64,000 nt of DNA from Caldilineae bacterium (GCA_020634625.1 JACKBJ010000002.1:62001-126000), one strand, 5' to 3'; counted from the stretch's first letter, positions 19,651-28,999 are shown. Numbers and translations: made by a program. The notes: generated from the letters alone by a model not told the origin.

Positions 19651-19656
19651 TACAAT
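19651..19656 (+). promoter_or_regulatory. Promoter -10 element TACAAT ahead of a small secreted protein gene
   Basis: GCCGTACAATGGGTGCC lies 77 bp before the start codon, in the gap between two diverging genes. Confidence 0.55.
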
Positions 19657-19732
19657 GGGTGCCGGTCGACCATTTGGGACGCTTTGGCATTCGCCGCTCT
19701 CACCCAGTCACCCATACACGGAGAAGACCAGC

Positions 19733-20206
19733 ATGCGCCTGAACCGCATCGCCCTGTTCGTTCCCGCCCTCGGCCTCGCCGGCGCGGCCCTGATCGGCCT
19801 GGCCGGCCATGCGACGCGCGCCGAGGGCATGCCCGACTGCCGGCCCGCCGGCGAGACGGGCGCCTTGACCGAGGCCTGGATGCCGATCGCCCATGGCGAG
19901 TCGGTGGACTTCCTGTGCCGAGCCAGCGCCGGCCAGACCTACCGCTTCGACCTGAACTACCAGGCCGGCCCCCAACTGCCGGGCGACGCCGGCAGCTACC
20001 TGGCCATCGAGAGCTATCGGCTCAACCACACCGCGACGGCCTGGGCCGAGCGCTCGAGCGAGGCCAACGGCTTCGCTCGCGAGACGGTCGCCCGCACGGC
20101 CGACGTGGACGAGGACTGGCTGATCCGGGTGACGAACACCGCCACCAGCGGGGCCTACGACACGCGCTTCATGCTGTCGAGCGTCATCCTGACCGGCAGC
20201 GACTGA
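19733..20206 (+). CDS. Small secreted protein of unknown function
   Basis: A 157-aa exported protein: signal peptide (LNRIALFVPALGLAGAALIGLAGHATRA), then about 125 residues with two Cys (MPDCRPAG and VDFLCRAS) that could form one disulfide. The rest has alternating strands (YRFDLNYQAG, YLAIESYRL, DWLIRVTN, YDTRFMLSSVIL), suggesting a beta sandwich like the pre-peptidase C-terminal or jelly-roll fold. I do not recognise the family. GGAGAAGACCAGC precedes the ATG. Its own -10 box and isolation between oppositely oriented genes suggest a single-gene transcript. Confidence 0.65.
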   Translation: MRLNRIALFVPALGLAGAALIGLAGHATRAEGMPDCRPAGETGALTEAWMPIAHGESVDFLCRASAGQTYRFDLNYQAGPQLPGDAGSYLAIESYRLNHTATAWAERSSEANGFARETVARTADVDEDWLIRVTNTATSGAYDTRFMLSSVILTGSD

Positions 20207-20373
20207 GGCGGCTTCGGAGCGATCGCCTCGATCGCTGCCTGCCGGTCGGAACGCGGCCCTGCCCGGCCGCCTCCCCGCCGGCGGTCCCAGGCGAGCGTCG
20301 GCGGCGCGGGCAAGCCGTCGTAGTCTTGAAGCCCCGCCGCCGGCCGCCATTCCGCCTAGACCTTGAACGTAGC

Positions 20374-22404
20374 CTAGCCATCGGGCGCCCATGCGGGCGC
20401 CCGATTTCGTCGAGGGTCGCCGGCCCGGCCGATGCGTTTCGGTCTCCGGCGCTCGGCCGGGTGGCTCGAGCCCTCGCTGTCGACCTCGAAGCGCCACTCC
20501 TCGATGTTCCAGGTCTCGCTGGACACGGTCGCGTCGGGGCGGATGCCCTGCAGCCGCGGGCTCGCGGCCATCACTCGGGCCCGGAGGAAGAGCGGCAGCG
20601 ACGGCATGCCCGCCTCGAAGCGGCGCTGGGCGTCCTGGTACAGCGCCCGCGCCGTCGCGCGCTCGAGCGTGGTCGCCGCCCGCGCGGCGGCCTTATCGAA
20701 GGCGGGGTCGCACCAGCCGGTCTCGTTGGCGCCCGACCAGCCGTCGTCGTCGCTCGGGATCGCCGAGCAGCGGTACAGGTCGGCCGGCGGGATGGCCGCG
20801 GTCGACCAGGCGAAGAGGCCCAGATCGAACTGACGGCCGAAGAGCGGCCCATCGGGGCCGTCCTCGAAGAGGCGGTTGGCTGGGATGAGCTCGATGTCCA
20901 CCGTGATGCCGATCTCGGCCATGTCAGCCTGGAACTCGAGCGCGATCTGCTCGCGCATCGGGTTGCCGATCGTCGTGTCCAGGGTCAGGCGCAGCTCCGT
21001 GTCGCGCGCGATGCGCCGCTCCCGGGTCGTGCCCGTGGCATCCACGACGATCGGGCACTCGATGTCGCGGATTGCCTCGCGGACCCCGTCCCCGTCCCTG
21101 TCGGCGAAGCCGAGGGCCTCGAGCAGGTCGCGGGCGCGTTGCGGCGCGTAGGTGTAGGCGGCGCTGGCGTCCTCGCTCGCGGAGGCCCAGTGGCGACGCG
21201 GTACGTAGCCGTCCAGGATCTCCCCCCAACCGTGTTGGACCTGGGCGACCAGCTGGCGGCGGTCCGTCCCGAGCGCGATCGCATGGCGCAGATCGCGGCA
21301 GGCGCCGAAGGGCTGCCGCCCGTCGACCGGATCGAGGTTGAAGTCGATGTGCTCCCAGAGGGGCCCGGCGATGGCGTAGGGCAGGATCGTCCCAGCTCGC
21401 GCGGCCCGATCGAGGGCGTCGGCTTGCTCGATCCCGAGACCCTCGGCCGTTGCCACGTCGACCTCGCCCGACTCCAGCGCCTCGCGCAGCGCGCCCGCGT
21501 CGGCGTAGAATCGGTGGGTCACCGCGTCGAGGTAGGGCAGGCCTTCGGCGACGCGCCAGTAGTACGCGTTGCGCGCCAGCGTGATCCCTTCGCCCGGCTG
21601 CCAGCCCACGATGCGGAAGGGCCCGTAGGACAGCGGGTGGTGGGTGAAGGTCTCGTCGTCGAGGATGCGGACCGGCGCGGTCTGGTCCATCCGCCGGCCG
21701 CGGTCGCCGACCTGGTGCCGCGGCAGCGGCGTGTAGACGTGGGTGAAGTAGGTTGGGTCGGCGAAACCGGGCAGCCCCCGCCACTGGAGCGTCGAGGCGT
21801 CGAGCGCGGCGTAGTCCGCTGTCCGCTCGCACAGGAACTTGCTGGTCGGCGTGTCCTCGTGACAGTTCAGGCGTTGGCTGAACACCGAGTCGTCGGCCGT
21901 CACCGGCTGCCCGTCCTCCCAGGCCAGTCCGGGGACGAGCCGGAAGCGTGCCGTGATCTGGGGCAGGCCCGCGATCCGCTCTGTAGCCGTCACGACCTCG
22001 CCCGACTCGGAGTCCACGTAGGCCTCGCCGGGCTCGACGTCGACCGTCGCGAGCTCGGCGCTGCCGTCGCTGTCCTCCAGGCGCGGCAACTTCCGGACGA
22101 TCACCGGCTGCCAGTCGTAGCCGCGGCTGTCGATCGGGCCGTCGTAGAGCGCGTTCTGCACGTGGGTGGCACCGAGCGACGTGCCGCCGTAGAGGTAGAG
22201 CGTGTCGGGCTCCTGGCTCTGTCCGATGACCACCGTGCCGCCGGCCCGGGCCGGCGGCACGGGCCCGGCGATGGCCAGAAGCAGCGGCAGGTGCGCTGTG
22301 TAGCGCAGCGCCTGCGCGGTCACGGGCTCGAGCGGCCGCCGCATGCCGGGCCCGACGGCCACCAGTATCAGCAGCAGCGTGACGGCGGCGAGCCTGCAGA
22401 CCAT
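20374..22404 (-). CDS. ABC transporter solute-binding protein, family 5 (peptide/nickel/opine type)
   Basis: A 676-aa exported solute-binding protein. The N-terminus has a hydrophobic signal segment (LAAVTLLLILVAVGPG), then AHLPLLLAIAG, then the family-5 opening GGTVVIGQSQEPDTLYLYGG. Other SBP_bac_5 features are LPRLEDSDGSAELATVDV, TARFRLVPGLAWEDGQPVTADDSVFS, PLSYGPFRIVGWQPGEGITLARNAYYW, DLRHAIALGTDRRQLV and AGMPSLPLFLRARV. Such proteins deliver oligopeptides or similar cargo to an ABC permease. No permease or ATPase gene is adjacent, so it is an orphan here. The ATG has GGGGAGG upstream. The last ~30 residues are basic and disordered, unusual for the family. Confidence 0.88.
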   Translation of the reverse strand: MVCRLAAVTLLLILVAVGPGMRRPLEPVTAQALRYTAHLPLLLAIAGPVPPARAGGTVVIGQSQEPDTLYLYGGTSLGATHVQNALYDGPIDSRGYDWQPVIVRKLPRLEDSDGSAELATVDVEPGEAYVDSESGEVVTATERIAGLPQITARFRLVPGLAWEDGQPVTADDSVFSQRLNCHEDTPTSKFLCERTADYAALDASTLQWRGLPGFADPTYFTHVYTPLPRHQVGDRGRRMDQTAPVRILDDETFTHHPLSYGPFRIVGWQPGEGITLARNAYYWRVAEGLPYLDAVTHRFYADAGALREALESGEVDVATAEGLGIEQADALDRAARAGTILPYAIAGPLWEHIDFNLDPVDGRQPFGACRDLRHAIALGTDRRQLVAQVQHGWGEILDGYVPRRHWASASEDASAAYTYAPQRARDLLEALGFADRDGDGVREAIRDIECPIVVDATGTTRERRIARDTELRLTLDTTIGNPMREQIALEFQADMAEIGITVDIELIPANRLFEDGPDGPLFGRQFDLGLFAWSTAAIPPADLYRCSAIPSDDDGWSGANETGWCDPAFDKAAARAATTLERATARALYQDAQRRFEAGMPSLPLFLRARVMAASPRLQGIRPDATVSSETWNIEEWRFEVDSEGSSHPAERRRPKRIGRAGDPRRNRAPAWAPDG

Positions 22405-22650
22405 CGTCGGCCTCCCCGAGGGTTGGCACGTCGGCCTGCATCCGAACGAGGGTCTCGATCGACCCTGCCTGCGGTCGGATGGGACGGCGTGGCATCGTCG
22501 AGCCACGATATCACGGAATCCCCGTCAGGTCAGGCCGGTCGGAACGATCCGGGCCGGGTCCGCCCGGTGGCGCAAAGCAGAGTGACCCCCAGGGCTTGGA
22601 CAGCATGGCGCGAGCGATCTGGTATGCTGACGGGCTCCAGCAGGGAGTCC

Positions 22651-23015
22651 ATGAAGCGACCACGACGGACGTTCAGCACCGAGTTCAGGCGGCGGGTGGA
22701 CGAGGTGTTCCTCGGTGGTCACGCCAGCCAGAGGCACAGCTGTACCGGCAGCATGAGCTCAGCCCCACGATGGTGCGACAGCGGCGGCGCAAGTACGAGG
22801 CGGGCGAGTACGACGGTCCCGACCCGACTGCGGTCACGCAGCGAGAGCGGGACCTCGAGCAACGCATCGCGGAGTTGGAGCGCAAGATCGGGCAGCTGAC
22901 GATGGAGAACGAGTTGCTCCTAGAAAAGGAGCTCTTGCCACGGCGGCGGAGCGCTGCCAGTGGCTTGATCGTGAGCGGCCCGAGGCCCTCAGCGTCGCGC
23001 AAGGATGCGAGCTGA
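22651..23015 (+). pseudogene. IS3-family orfA (HTH protein), frameshifted
   Basis: The N-terminus MKRPRRTFSTEFRRRVDEVFLGGHA is in one frame. It continues as PEAQLYRQHELSPTMVRQRRRKYEAG, then a leucine-zipper-like heptad region (LEQRIAELERKIGQLTMENELLLEK), in another. The break is near 22726-22731. The HTH and coiled coil are the usual DNA-binding and dimerisation parts of IS3 OrfA. The gene ends near the A-rich -1 frameshift site feeding orfB. Confidence 0.75.
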
Positions 23016-23583
23016 TGGGCATCCCACGCAGCAGCTACTACCAGCGCCAGGGCCAGACCGAGTCGGAGACGCCGGCGACGGACGTCGATCTTCGGGCCGC
23101 CATCGAGGCGATCTGCGTCGATCTTCCGGGCTACGGCTACCGGCGCGTGACTCGACAGCTCAATGCCGATGGCTGGCGCGTCAACCACAAGCGGGTCGCG
23201 CCTACCGGGACGAGCTGGCTGCCCGCCGGCTGCTGAGCTCGATGTCGCGACGTGCCAACGTCCATGACAACGCGATGGCCGAGAGCTTCATGAAGACCTT
23301 GAAGTACGAGGAGGTCTTGACGGGCGACTACCAGACCTTCAACGACGTCATCCACGGGATTACCCACTTCATCGACCGGGTCTACAAGCGCAAGCGGCTC
23401 CACTCAGCGCTGGGCTGCCTCAGCCCGAGCAGTTCGAGAGCCGCGCTATCCCGACGGCTGCTTGATCGTGCTCACGCGGCTGTCCAAGGCGAGGGCTTTA
23501 ATCCAGGGCGCTTCTGGACCAACGTTGCCACCGCGGTGTCGAACCACGTGAACACTCACTCTTGGAGATCCCCGGCAGAATAG
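22922..23583 (+). pseudogene. IS3-family orfB (DDE integrase-core transposase), internally deleted
   Basis: The first part (CQWLDRERPEALSVAQGCELMGIPRSSYY to GYGYRRVTRQLNADGWRVNHKRV) is the normal OrfB N-terminus. At about 23199 it jumps frame directly to AYRDELAARRLLSSMSRRANVHDNAMAESFMKTLK, the end of the catalytic core. The segment with both catalytic Asp residues is missing and only the Glu (AESF) remains. A further one-base loss near 23425 spoils the C-terminal LSPEQFE motif. The gene is dead. Confidence 0.85.
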
Positions 23584-23588
23584 CATGA

Positions 23589-23616
23589 GCGGGGCGGCCG
23601 AAGAAGGCCGCCCCGC
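23589..23616 (-). terminator. Strong hairpin downstream of the DUF6777 lipoprotein gene
   Basis: An 11-bp perfect stem (GCGGGGCGGCC) with loop GAAGAA lies 90 bp past the lipoprotein stop and just after the IS3 remnant. It probably serves the minus-strand gene. Confidence 0.65.
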
Positions 23617-23705
23617 CACATCGATCTCGGTTTGGCATCGTTCGATGCATCGCCGATGCCGGTTGTCGCTGTGCCGCCGACGCTCGGGCGGTTGCCTCCC
23701 GCCCC

Positions 23706-25409
23706 CTACTTGATCGTCCAGGTCGGATTCGCGGGATCGACCGTGAGGTCCGAGACCAATCGTCCATCGAAGGTGATGGCAGAGAACTCGTTGCCTTCGT
23801 AGGTTGGAAAGCCGGTTCGCACTTCACCTGGCTCGAGCGTCATGCGGTCAACGGCATTACAGTCCCGATCCCACCAGATGATGCGGACTGGTTCGTCGAG
23901 CGTGTTCTCGAGCGTCATCTGTGCTCCAGCTGAGGCACCGTCGGGAGTGCAACGCTGCAGGCCAGCCGGCAAGGACGGCGGCGGTGCGAGCTTGAGGGAT
24001 TCGAGCGCCTGGGCGAGATACACTTCGTCGGCCGGGCTGGTCAAGTTCAACTGGATCAAGGCCACCGACCCATCCCCCATCGGGAACGCGATGTTCCAGC
24101 GCCGGGCGTCCGCGTCACCACAGCCGGACCACTGATCGATCATTCCGGCGCCATCGGCACCCAGCGATGGGTGATCGAAACCGCCCCGGCCGACGTAGGT
24201 CGAACAGCCATCGGTCGGTGCCTTCTGCCGAACATCCAGGATGGTGGCAGGCTCTACCGTCGCTCCGCTCGTAGATGGCCACAAGTGCATGAGGACCAGC
24301 GCGGGCTGCGTCCAACTCTCTTCCGGGTTCGTGATCTTCTCGGCGTCCGGTGCTGTAGCGAGCACTTGCCCGGCAACACCTGGATCGTCGTAGACGACGA
24401 AGTCGTCTACGACTTCCCAGTCAGTAGGAACCTTCATCGATATCCGGCCGGTCACCTGATCCCCATAGGACTCGACAGCGTAGGACTCACCCGGCAAGGC
24501 CTCCTGTACCGCTTCTGTCGACTCGCTAGCGGGCTGCGCCTCCGCCGGCTCGGTGCTTTCGCTGAGCGAGTCCTCGATGGCCGAGAATGGATCCTCCGAG
24601 CCGGAGCGCGGCCGCTCGACGATGGCGCCCGTCTTGTCCTGCACCTGGAAGATCTCGATCGGTTCCGGGGCCGGGCTCACCACATCGACCTTCGTCGGGT
24701 CGAAGTCGGCCCACTGGCGGCCGACATAGGTCGGCGCAGACGGCGCTGGAATCGGTGCGATGAGCGGGTTGCCGCAGTAGCAACGCGCACGTGGCACCCC
24801 ATATTGGTCGATGAGCACCGCGGTGCCCTTCTGCAGGACGGACTGCCAGGGGTTGGGCTTGCCATCGGCGAAGCCGTGATTGGTCACCCGCGTGTCCTCC
24901 AAGAGGATCAAGGGCGTCAGTCCGCCGATGTACTGGGGAATGACCGAAGGGGTCAGCTGTCCTCCCTCGTAGCGCAGCGTGGCATCGGCGTTGAGCGCTG
25001 CGACCCAGGCCTGGGCCTTGTCCGGATTCGCACCAAGAAAGCTGACCAGTTGCTCGGTGTCACAGGTCGCGTCGTCGCGGGAGCCACCATACAGACCGGG
25101 CTGGGAGCCGCTACTGGCCTGGATCGCGGCCCCTGCAGCCGACTGGACCTCGGCTTCTTCCGCGACCACCGGCCGCGCGAGCTCGGGATCGGGCGCTGGA
25201 GCCAGGGGCGTGATGACGAAGGGCTCCGGGCCCACGTCCGTCGCCGGCTGGAGAAACACCTCGGACGGTCCGAGGACGAAGGTTTCACCGGTCCCGTCGC
25301 TCTCAGCCTTTTGATCGCCCGCGCAAGCGACCATCGTCGACATCACGAGGGTGGTCAATACCGTTCTGAACAGGTGCCTTGCTCGGTTGCGCTTCTGATG
25401 CATGTTCAC
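23706..25409 (-). CDS. DUF6777-type lipoprotein
   Basis: A 567-aa exported protein. The signal peptide ends MSTMVACAGD, a lipobox-like site with Met at -3. Residues 110-225 (CDTEQLVSFLGANPDKAQAWVAALNA, LEDTRVTNHGFADG, QSVLQKGTAVLIDQYGVPRARCYCGNPL) match the DUF6777 domain of actinobacterial and Chloroflexota lipoproteins, with its CYCGNPL Cys pair. A Glu/Ser/Pro-rich linker leads to a second region (RISMKVPTDWEVVDDFVVYDDPG). The C-terminal ~80 residues (MTLENTLDEPVRIIWWDRDCNAVD) look like a VHL-beta-type sandwich. GTG at AAGGAAACAC is the likely start; ATG two codons later is the alternative. Codon use is visibly less GC-extreme than in neighbours, which suggests acquisition. Confidence 0.8.
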   Translation of the reverse strand: MNMHQKRNRARHLFRTVLTTLVMSTMVACAGDQKAESDGTGETFVLGPSEVFLQPATDVGPEPFVITPLAPAPDPELARPVVAEEAEVQSAAGAAIQASSGSQPGLYGGSRDDATCDTEQLVSFLGANPDKAQAWVAALNADATLRYEGGQLTPSVIPQYIGGLTPLILLEDTRVTNHGFADGKPNPWQSVLQKGTAVLIDQYGVPRARCYCGNPLIAPIPAPSAPTYVGRQWADFDPTKVDVVSPAPEPIEIFQVQDKTGAIVERPRSGSEDPFSAIEDSLSESTEPAEAQPASESTEAVQEALPGESYAVESYGDQVTGRISMKVPTDWEVVDDFVVYDDPGVAGQVLATAPDAEKITNPEESWTQPALVLMHLWPSTSGATVEPATILDVRQKAPTDGCSTYVGRGGFDHPSLGADGAGMIDQWSGCGDADARRWNIAFPMGDGSVALIQLNLTSPADEVYLAQALESLKLAPPPSLPAGLQRCTPDGASAGAQMTLENTLDEPVRIIWWDRDCNAVDRMTLEPGEVRTGFPTYEGNEFSAITFDGRLVSDLTVDPANPTWTIK

Positions 25410-25834
25410 GTGTTTCCTTTTCGTGTTCGTGTCGGAGTGATCCTATCGGTGGCGTGCCCCTCGACTCGGAGAGGTGGCCGGGTAGTGCCAGCTACCCAGC
25501 TGATATGGGTGTGTACTTCAGCAGCGGATGATAAACGGTTCGCGCACAAATGTGGAGTGCGTCACAGGAGAGGACCGACCTGGAGTGCCCCCCACGGTCT
25601 GGACAGCGGAATGAGCTGTTCCCCTTGTAACGAACGAAAGCTGCAGGCATCATCGGGCTTCTCCTGCCTCAACAGAAGAGGGCCTCAGCGCGTGTCGACG
25701 GACGAGGGCGTCCGCGAGCAGCTCGGCGTGCGATTCCTGGCACGGTTCATATCGGCCTGAGCCGAGCTTGACAAGTTGATATCGGGAGCGGTTCACTGAG
25801 GAGTCCTGACAAGACCCACAGAGGACCGCCCCCG
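25410..25834 (+). other. Gene-poor gap (425 bp) with IS-end-like sequence
   Basis: No gene is supported. It includes an AT-richer patch (25500-25560), the IS3-end-like repeat at 25584-25610 and the left inverted repeat of the following transposon. A 53-codon open frame up to 25760 has no recognisable content. Confidence 0.4.
25584..25610 (+). repeat. Second copy of the IS3 left-end-like sequence
   Basis: Twenty of 27 bases match 22581-22607 in the same orientation, including CCCCCA and TGGACAGC. It is probably a solo or eroded IS end. Being a direct and not an inverted copy, it is not the right end of the upstream remnant. Confidence 0.5.
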
Positions 25835-27620
25835 ATGAGCACACTTTACGCGACGACGAGCCAGACGTCCACCCGCTGGTCTGATTCATTTGAGCCGGTC
25901 TACCAGGCGCAGCGCCGGCTGCGTGGTGCGCGATCGGCGCGGGGCCACCGCCCGGACATCACGCGATCGCTGCGGCTGCTGATCGCCAGCGCGGTGGATC
26001 TGGGCGATGCCAGGCCTCATGGGATGATCACGTGGTTGGCTGCGGTGCTCGGGACCAGCCGGCAGACGATCTACGACATCGGCGAGACTTGGATCGCGGC
26101 GACCTGGACCCAAGCGGGCCTGTCCAGCGTGACGGAGAGCCCGAGCGAGCGGCGCAACCGCATCGCCCGGGCGGCCCTGACGATGCTGGTGGTCGGCGCG
26201 ATGCGCCTGCGCGGCGTCGAGCTCTGTCTCGAGCAGCTGCTGGGTGAGCGGCGGTCCTTGGGCTGGCTGAGTGGACTGGTCGATGAAGCCGGCCAGCGAG
26301 CGGGAGCGGTGTTGGAGGCAGCGGAATGGACGGGCGCGGGCGAGATGATCACGGCACGCGACGAGTTGTTCTATGGCGATACGGCCTGGCTGCTGACGGT
26401 GGACGCGCGCAGTCATGCCATCGTCAGCGGCTACGTCGAGAACGGCGTCGATGCCGAGACCTGGGCGGTGAGCCTGGCCTTGGACCAGCTCCGCACGGGT
26501 CACCGAATCGTCGGCTTGGCGGAGGACGCTGGCGCATGGTTCCCGGCGTCGATCGGTCTGGCGCAGGCCTATCTGGATGCGCCTTGCCGGCTGGTCGTGC
26601 AGAAGGACGTATGGCACTTGCTGGACAAGGCCTGGCAGTCGGTGCGCGATGCGGAGCGGATCGCCCTGCGCCGACTGGCGGCCGCAGAGGAGAAAGCGCG
26701 TCCGGTCCGGCCGGGCTTCCTGGCCATCCGCGATTTCGACGGCTGGGAAGCCGCACACGCGCGCGCCGACCAATCCATCCAACACGCCGACACGGTCCAT
26801 ACCGCCGTGGCCATCCTCCACGAGGCGCTGGAGCTGGTCGATCGCCGGACTGGGGCTGTCCTGGACCGGGATACCGCCGGCTGGTACCTGGAGCAGATCG
26901 TCGCGCTTCTGCGCAACACCGACAACGACCTGGCCGAATCGCTGGCCGGCAGCCTGGAGCGCCAGGCCCACGAGCTGCTGACCTTTCACGACTGGCTCGC
27001 GATGGACCTGGCGGCTTGGCGCAACGCCGCGCTGGTCCACTTCGAGGATGCCGCGCTCGTCGATCTCTTCGAGCGCAGCGTGGCGCGAGCCTGGCAACGG
27101 TCGCGCGCGGTCACCAACGGCCGGACCCAGCTGCGCCTGTCCGCCCAGGACGCGGCAGCCGCCGTCCAAGGGCTATGTCACAACGATCCTGTCGCCAGGC
27201 AGCTCGCCGACGACCTCTTCGCGGCGCTCGACGGCACCGTCCGCACCAGCTCGGCCGCCGAGAACGTCAACAGCACTCTCCGTGCCTACATCTGGGGCCG
27301 ACGTGCATTCAAGAACCGACGCACGGCCCAGAACTGGCTCAACCTGCTCATGCTCTGGTACAACCTGCACACCTTCCAGCGAGGCAAGCGCGCTGGGCGC
27401 AGTCCCTTCGACCTGGCCGGCGTCGTCGTTCGCGGACCGGATGGGCGGCCGACGAAGGACTGGCTGACCGCCTTGGGCTACGCCCAAGCGGCGTAGCTCA
27501 GAACCCGTCGCCGACCGACGCCTGGCGCCCGTGGGGCCGGGCGGGTACGCTTGCCCTCGACGAACGGGGCGGAACCGAAAGTGTCAACCTCGGGAGCTGG
27601 TGGAATGAACCGTGCCCGAT
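25781..27620 (+). mobile_element. Insertion sequence of uncertain family with imperfect 15-bp inverted repeats
   Basis: ATCGGGAGCGGTTCA (25781-25795) and TGAACCGTGCCCGAT (27606-27620) are inverted repeats matching at 13 of 15 positions and bracket a single transposase gene. No target duplication is evident. The ends are a proposal from sequence pairing only. Confidence 0.55.
25835..27496 (+). CDS. Probable DDE-type transposase, family not identified
   Basis: An intact 553-aa protein. Residues 60-90 hold a helix-turn-helix (ITWLAAVLGTSRQTIYDIGETW). Candidate catalytic acids are Asp176 or Asp190 (ARDELFYGDTAWLLTVDARS), Asp231 (GLAEDAGAWF) and Glu476 (SSAAENVNSTLRAYIW), with an all-helical insertion between the second Asp and the Glu. 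The C-terminal RRAFKNRRTAQNWLNLLMLWYNLHTFQRGKRAGRSPFDLAGV is typical of transposases that end with a 'nLl.l..N.h.F.rGkR.g.sP' block. I cannot name the IS family. ATG is used as the start, with a GAGGA sequence further upstream. The candidate inverted repeats flank the gene. Confidence 0.7.
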   Translation: MSTLYATTSQTSTRWSDSFEPVYQAQRRLRGARSARGHRPDITRSLRLLIASAVDLGDARPHGMITWLAAVLGTSRQTIYDIGETWIAATWTQAGLSSVTESPSERRNRIARAALTMLVVGAMRLRGVELCLEQLLGERRSLGWLSGLVDEAGQRAGAVLEAAEWTGAGEMITARDELFYGDTAWLLTVDARSHAIVSGYVENGVDAETWAVSLALDQLRTGHRIVGLAEDAGAWFPASIGLAQAYLDAPCRLVVQKDVWHLLDKAWQSVRDAERIALRRLAAAEEKARPVRPGFLAIRDFDGWEAAHARADQSIQHADTVHTAVAILHEALELVDRRTGAVLDRDTAGWYLEQIVALLRNTDNDLAESLAGSLERQAHELLTFHDWLAMDLAAWRNAALVHFEDAALVDLFERSVARAWQRSRAVTNGRTQLRLSAQDAAAAVQGLCHNDPVARQLADDLFAALDGTVRTSSAAENVNSTLRAYIWGRRAFKNRRTAQNWLNLLMLWYNLHTFQRGKRAGRSPFDLAGVVVRGPDGRPTKDWLTALGYAQAA

Positions 27621-27702
27621 TCCTCCACAATCTCGAACGCAGCGAAGTCGGCACGATCCGACATGCAGAGAACCTCGCCCGCGCCAAGCCAAGGGACTCG
27701 GC
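27497..27702 (+). other. Gap between two insertion sequences
   Basis: It holds the right inverted repeat of the upstream element and the target site of the IS4 element. No gene is seen. Confidence 0.4.
27693..27702 (+). repeat. Left copy of IS4-element target-site duplication
   Basis: GGGACTCGGC, identical to 29000-29009 on the other side of the element. Confidence 0.85.
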
Positions 27703-28999
27703 CTCACTGCCTGACAGAACATAAGAGCTAGGCTGGCGCACAAGCCGCCACCTCCGTAGAGTTGGGTTTGCTCAGAACCACACTCAAGAAGAGAAGACGG
27801 TGTCCGCCAGCCTGAACGCGCATTCTACGGTGCTCCGCCATGTCCGCCAAGGTTGTCCGCGAGAAGATCTGCGTCGGCTGCGCGTGTTCGCCTGGTCGGT
27901 GACCGCGCTGCGCCTGACCTCCCACGTTTCGCTGACCGGCTGGGCGCTGGTGATCGCTGGCGATACGAAGGCGGCAAGTCGCTGGCGTCGCCTCTGGCGA
28001 TTCCTGAACAACCCGCACGTCGATCCCGCGGCGTACTACCGCCCGTTCATCGTCCAGACTCTCAAGAGCTGGTCTGGGCGCGACGTGCTGGTCGCCATCG
28101 ACACGACGAGCCCCAAAGGGCGATGCGTGGTCTGCCGCGTCGCGCTGGTCTTCCGTGGCCGGTCGATTCCGCTGGTCTGGCGCAGCTTTGCGACGCAGGG
28201 GCACACCTTGGCGTTCGAGGACTACCGGCCGCTGTTGGATGACGCTGCCACGCTGCTCAGCGGCACCAAGTCGGTGATGCTGCTCGGCGATCGCGGCTTC
28301 GGCGGCGTCGAGCTTATGCGCTGGTGCCGTGACACCGGCTGGGACTTCGGCCTGCGACTCAAGCGGAGCCGCAAGGTCCAACTCCCCAATGGCCGGACCC
28401 GCAAGCTCAGCGACTACGATGTCGCGCCGGGCGATGTCTTCGGGCTGCACGATGTTCGTCTCTCGGGCTTCGGCGAGAAGCGATTCGGGCCGGTCCACGT
28501 CTTTGTTGTGTTGGCTCCCGAGCCCGACGCCGAGGTCTGGTACATCGCCTCGAACCGAGCGGATGGGCTGCATGTAGCAGCCTGTTACCGCTGCAGGATG
28601 AACATCGAGCACAGCTTCCGCGACGACAAGTCCGGCGGCTTCGACTGGGAGTCCAGCCATCTCGTTGCTCCCGCGCAGGTCGATCGCCTGCTCTTGATCC
28701 TCGCCGTCGCCACACTCTACACCGTCTCGGAAGGGGTGTTCCTCGTCGAGTCCGGCGCGCGCGAGCTCGTCGATGCCCACTCCCGCCGTGGTCTCAGCTA
28801 CTTCCAGATCGGCTGCCGAGCCTACCAACGAGCCACGGCGCTCGGCCAGCGGTTCAAGCTGCGCCTTCATCTCAACCCGGCTCCAGACCCCGATCCGCTC
28901 ACCCGCTTCGGCATCTCCTTCAAGGTCTTCAACCGATTCGAATGGCTGATGGGCGACACCGCGCCGGCCGGCGTCTAGGACGATGTGTCAGGCAGTGAG
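27703..28999 (+). mobile_element. Intact IS4-family insertion sequence (1297 bp)
   Basis: Perfect 14-bp terminal inverted repeats CTCACTGCCTGACA (27703-27716 and, inverted, 28986-28999) are bounded by a 10-bp direct repeat GGGACTCGGC. One full-length transposase fills the element. Perfect ends and an undamaged duplication indicate a recent insertion. Confidence 0.92.
27800..28978 (+). CDS. IS4-family transposase
   Basis: A full-length 392-aa DDE transposase. The first Asp is in VLVAIDTTSPKG, the second in VMLLGDRGFGGVEL, and the Glu lies in the IS4 Y-x2-R-x3-E-x6-K-like signature (YRCRMNIEHSFRDDKSGGFDWE). This Y...R...E...K block is diagnostic of the IS4 group. The start codon is GTG or the downstream in-frame equivalent (SASLNAHSTVLRHVRQ). 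No frameshift or stop is present, so the enzyme is probably active. It lies between perfect inverted repeats. Confidence 0.92.
   Translation: MSASLNAHSTVLRHVRQGCPREDLRRLRVFAWSVTALRLTSHVSLTGWALVIAGDTKAASRWRRLWRFLNNPHVDPAAYYRPFIVQTLKSWSGRDVLVAIDTTSPKGRCVVCRVALVFRGRSIPLVWRSFATQGHTLAFEDYRPLLDDAATLLSGTKSVMLLGDRGFGGVELMRWCRDTGWDFGLRLKRSRKVQLPNGRTRKLSDYDVAPGDVFGLHDVRLSGFGEKRFGPVHVFVVLAPEPDAEVWYIASNRADGLHVAACYRCRMNIEHSFRDDKSGGFDWESSHLVAPAQVDRLLLILAVATLYTVSEGVFLVESGARELVDAHSRRGLSYFQIGCRAYQRATALGQRFKLRLHLNPAPDPDPLTRFGISFKVFNRFEWLMGDTAPAGV

Larger units (their letters stand above)
22581..23583 (+). mobile_element. Decayed IS3-family insertion sequence (left end and both ORF remnants)
   Basis: The element starts at a left-end-like sequence (TGACCCCCAGGGCTTGGACAGC, 22583-22604), followed by orfA and orfB in the -1 relation typical of IS3, with GAAAAGG at the orfA/orfB junction as a weak slippery site. 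orfB has lost its central part. The complementary right end is not found after orfB. It is non-functional. Confidence 0.8.
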
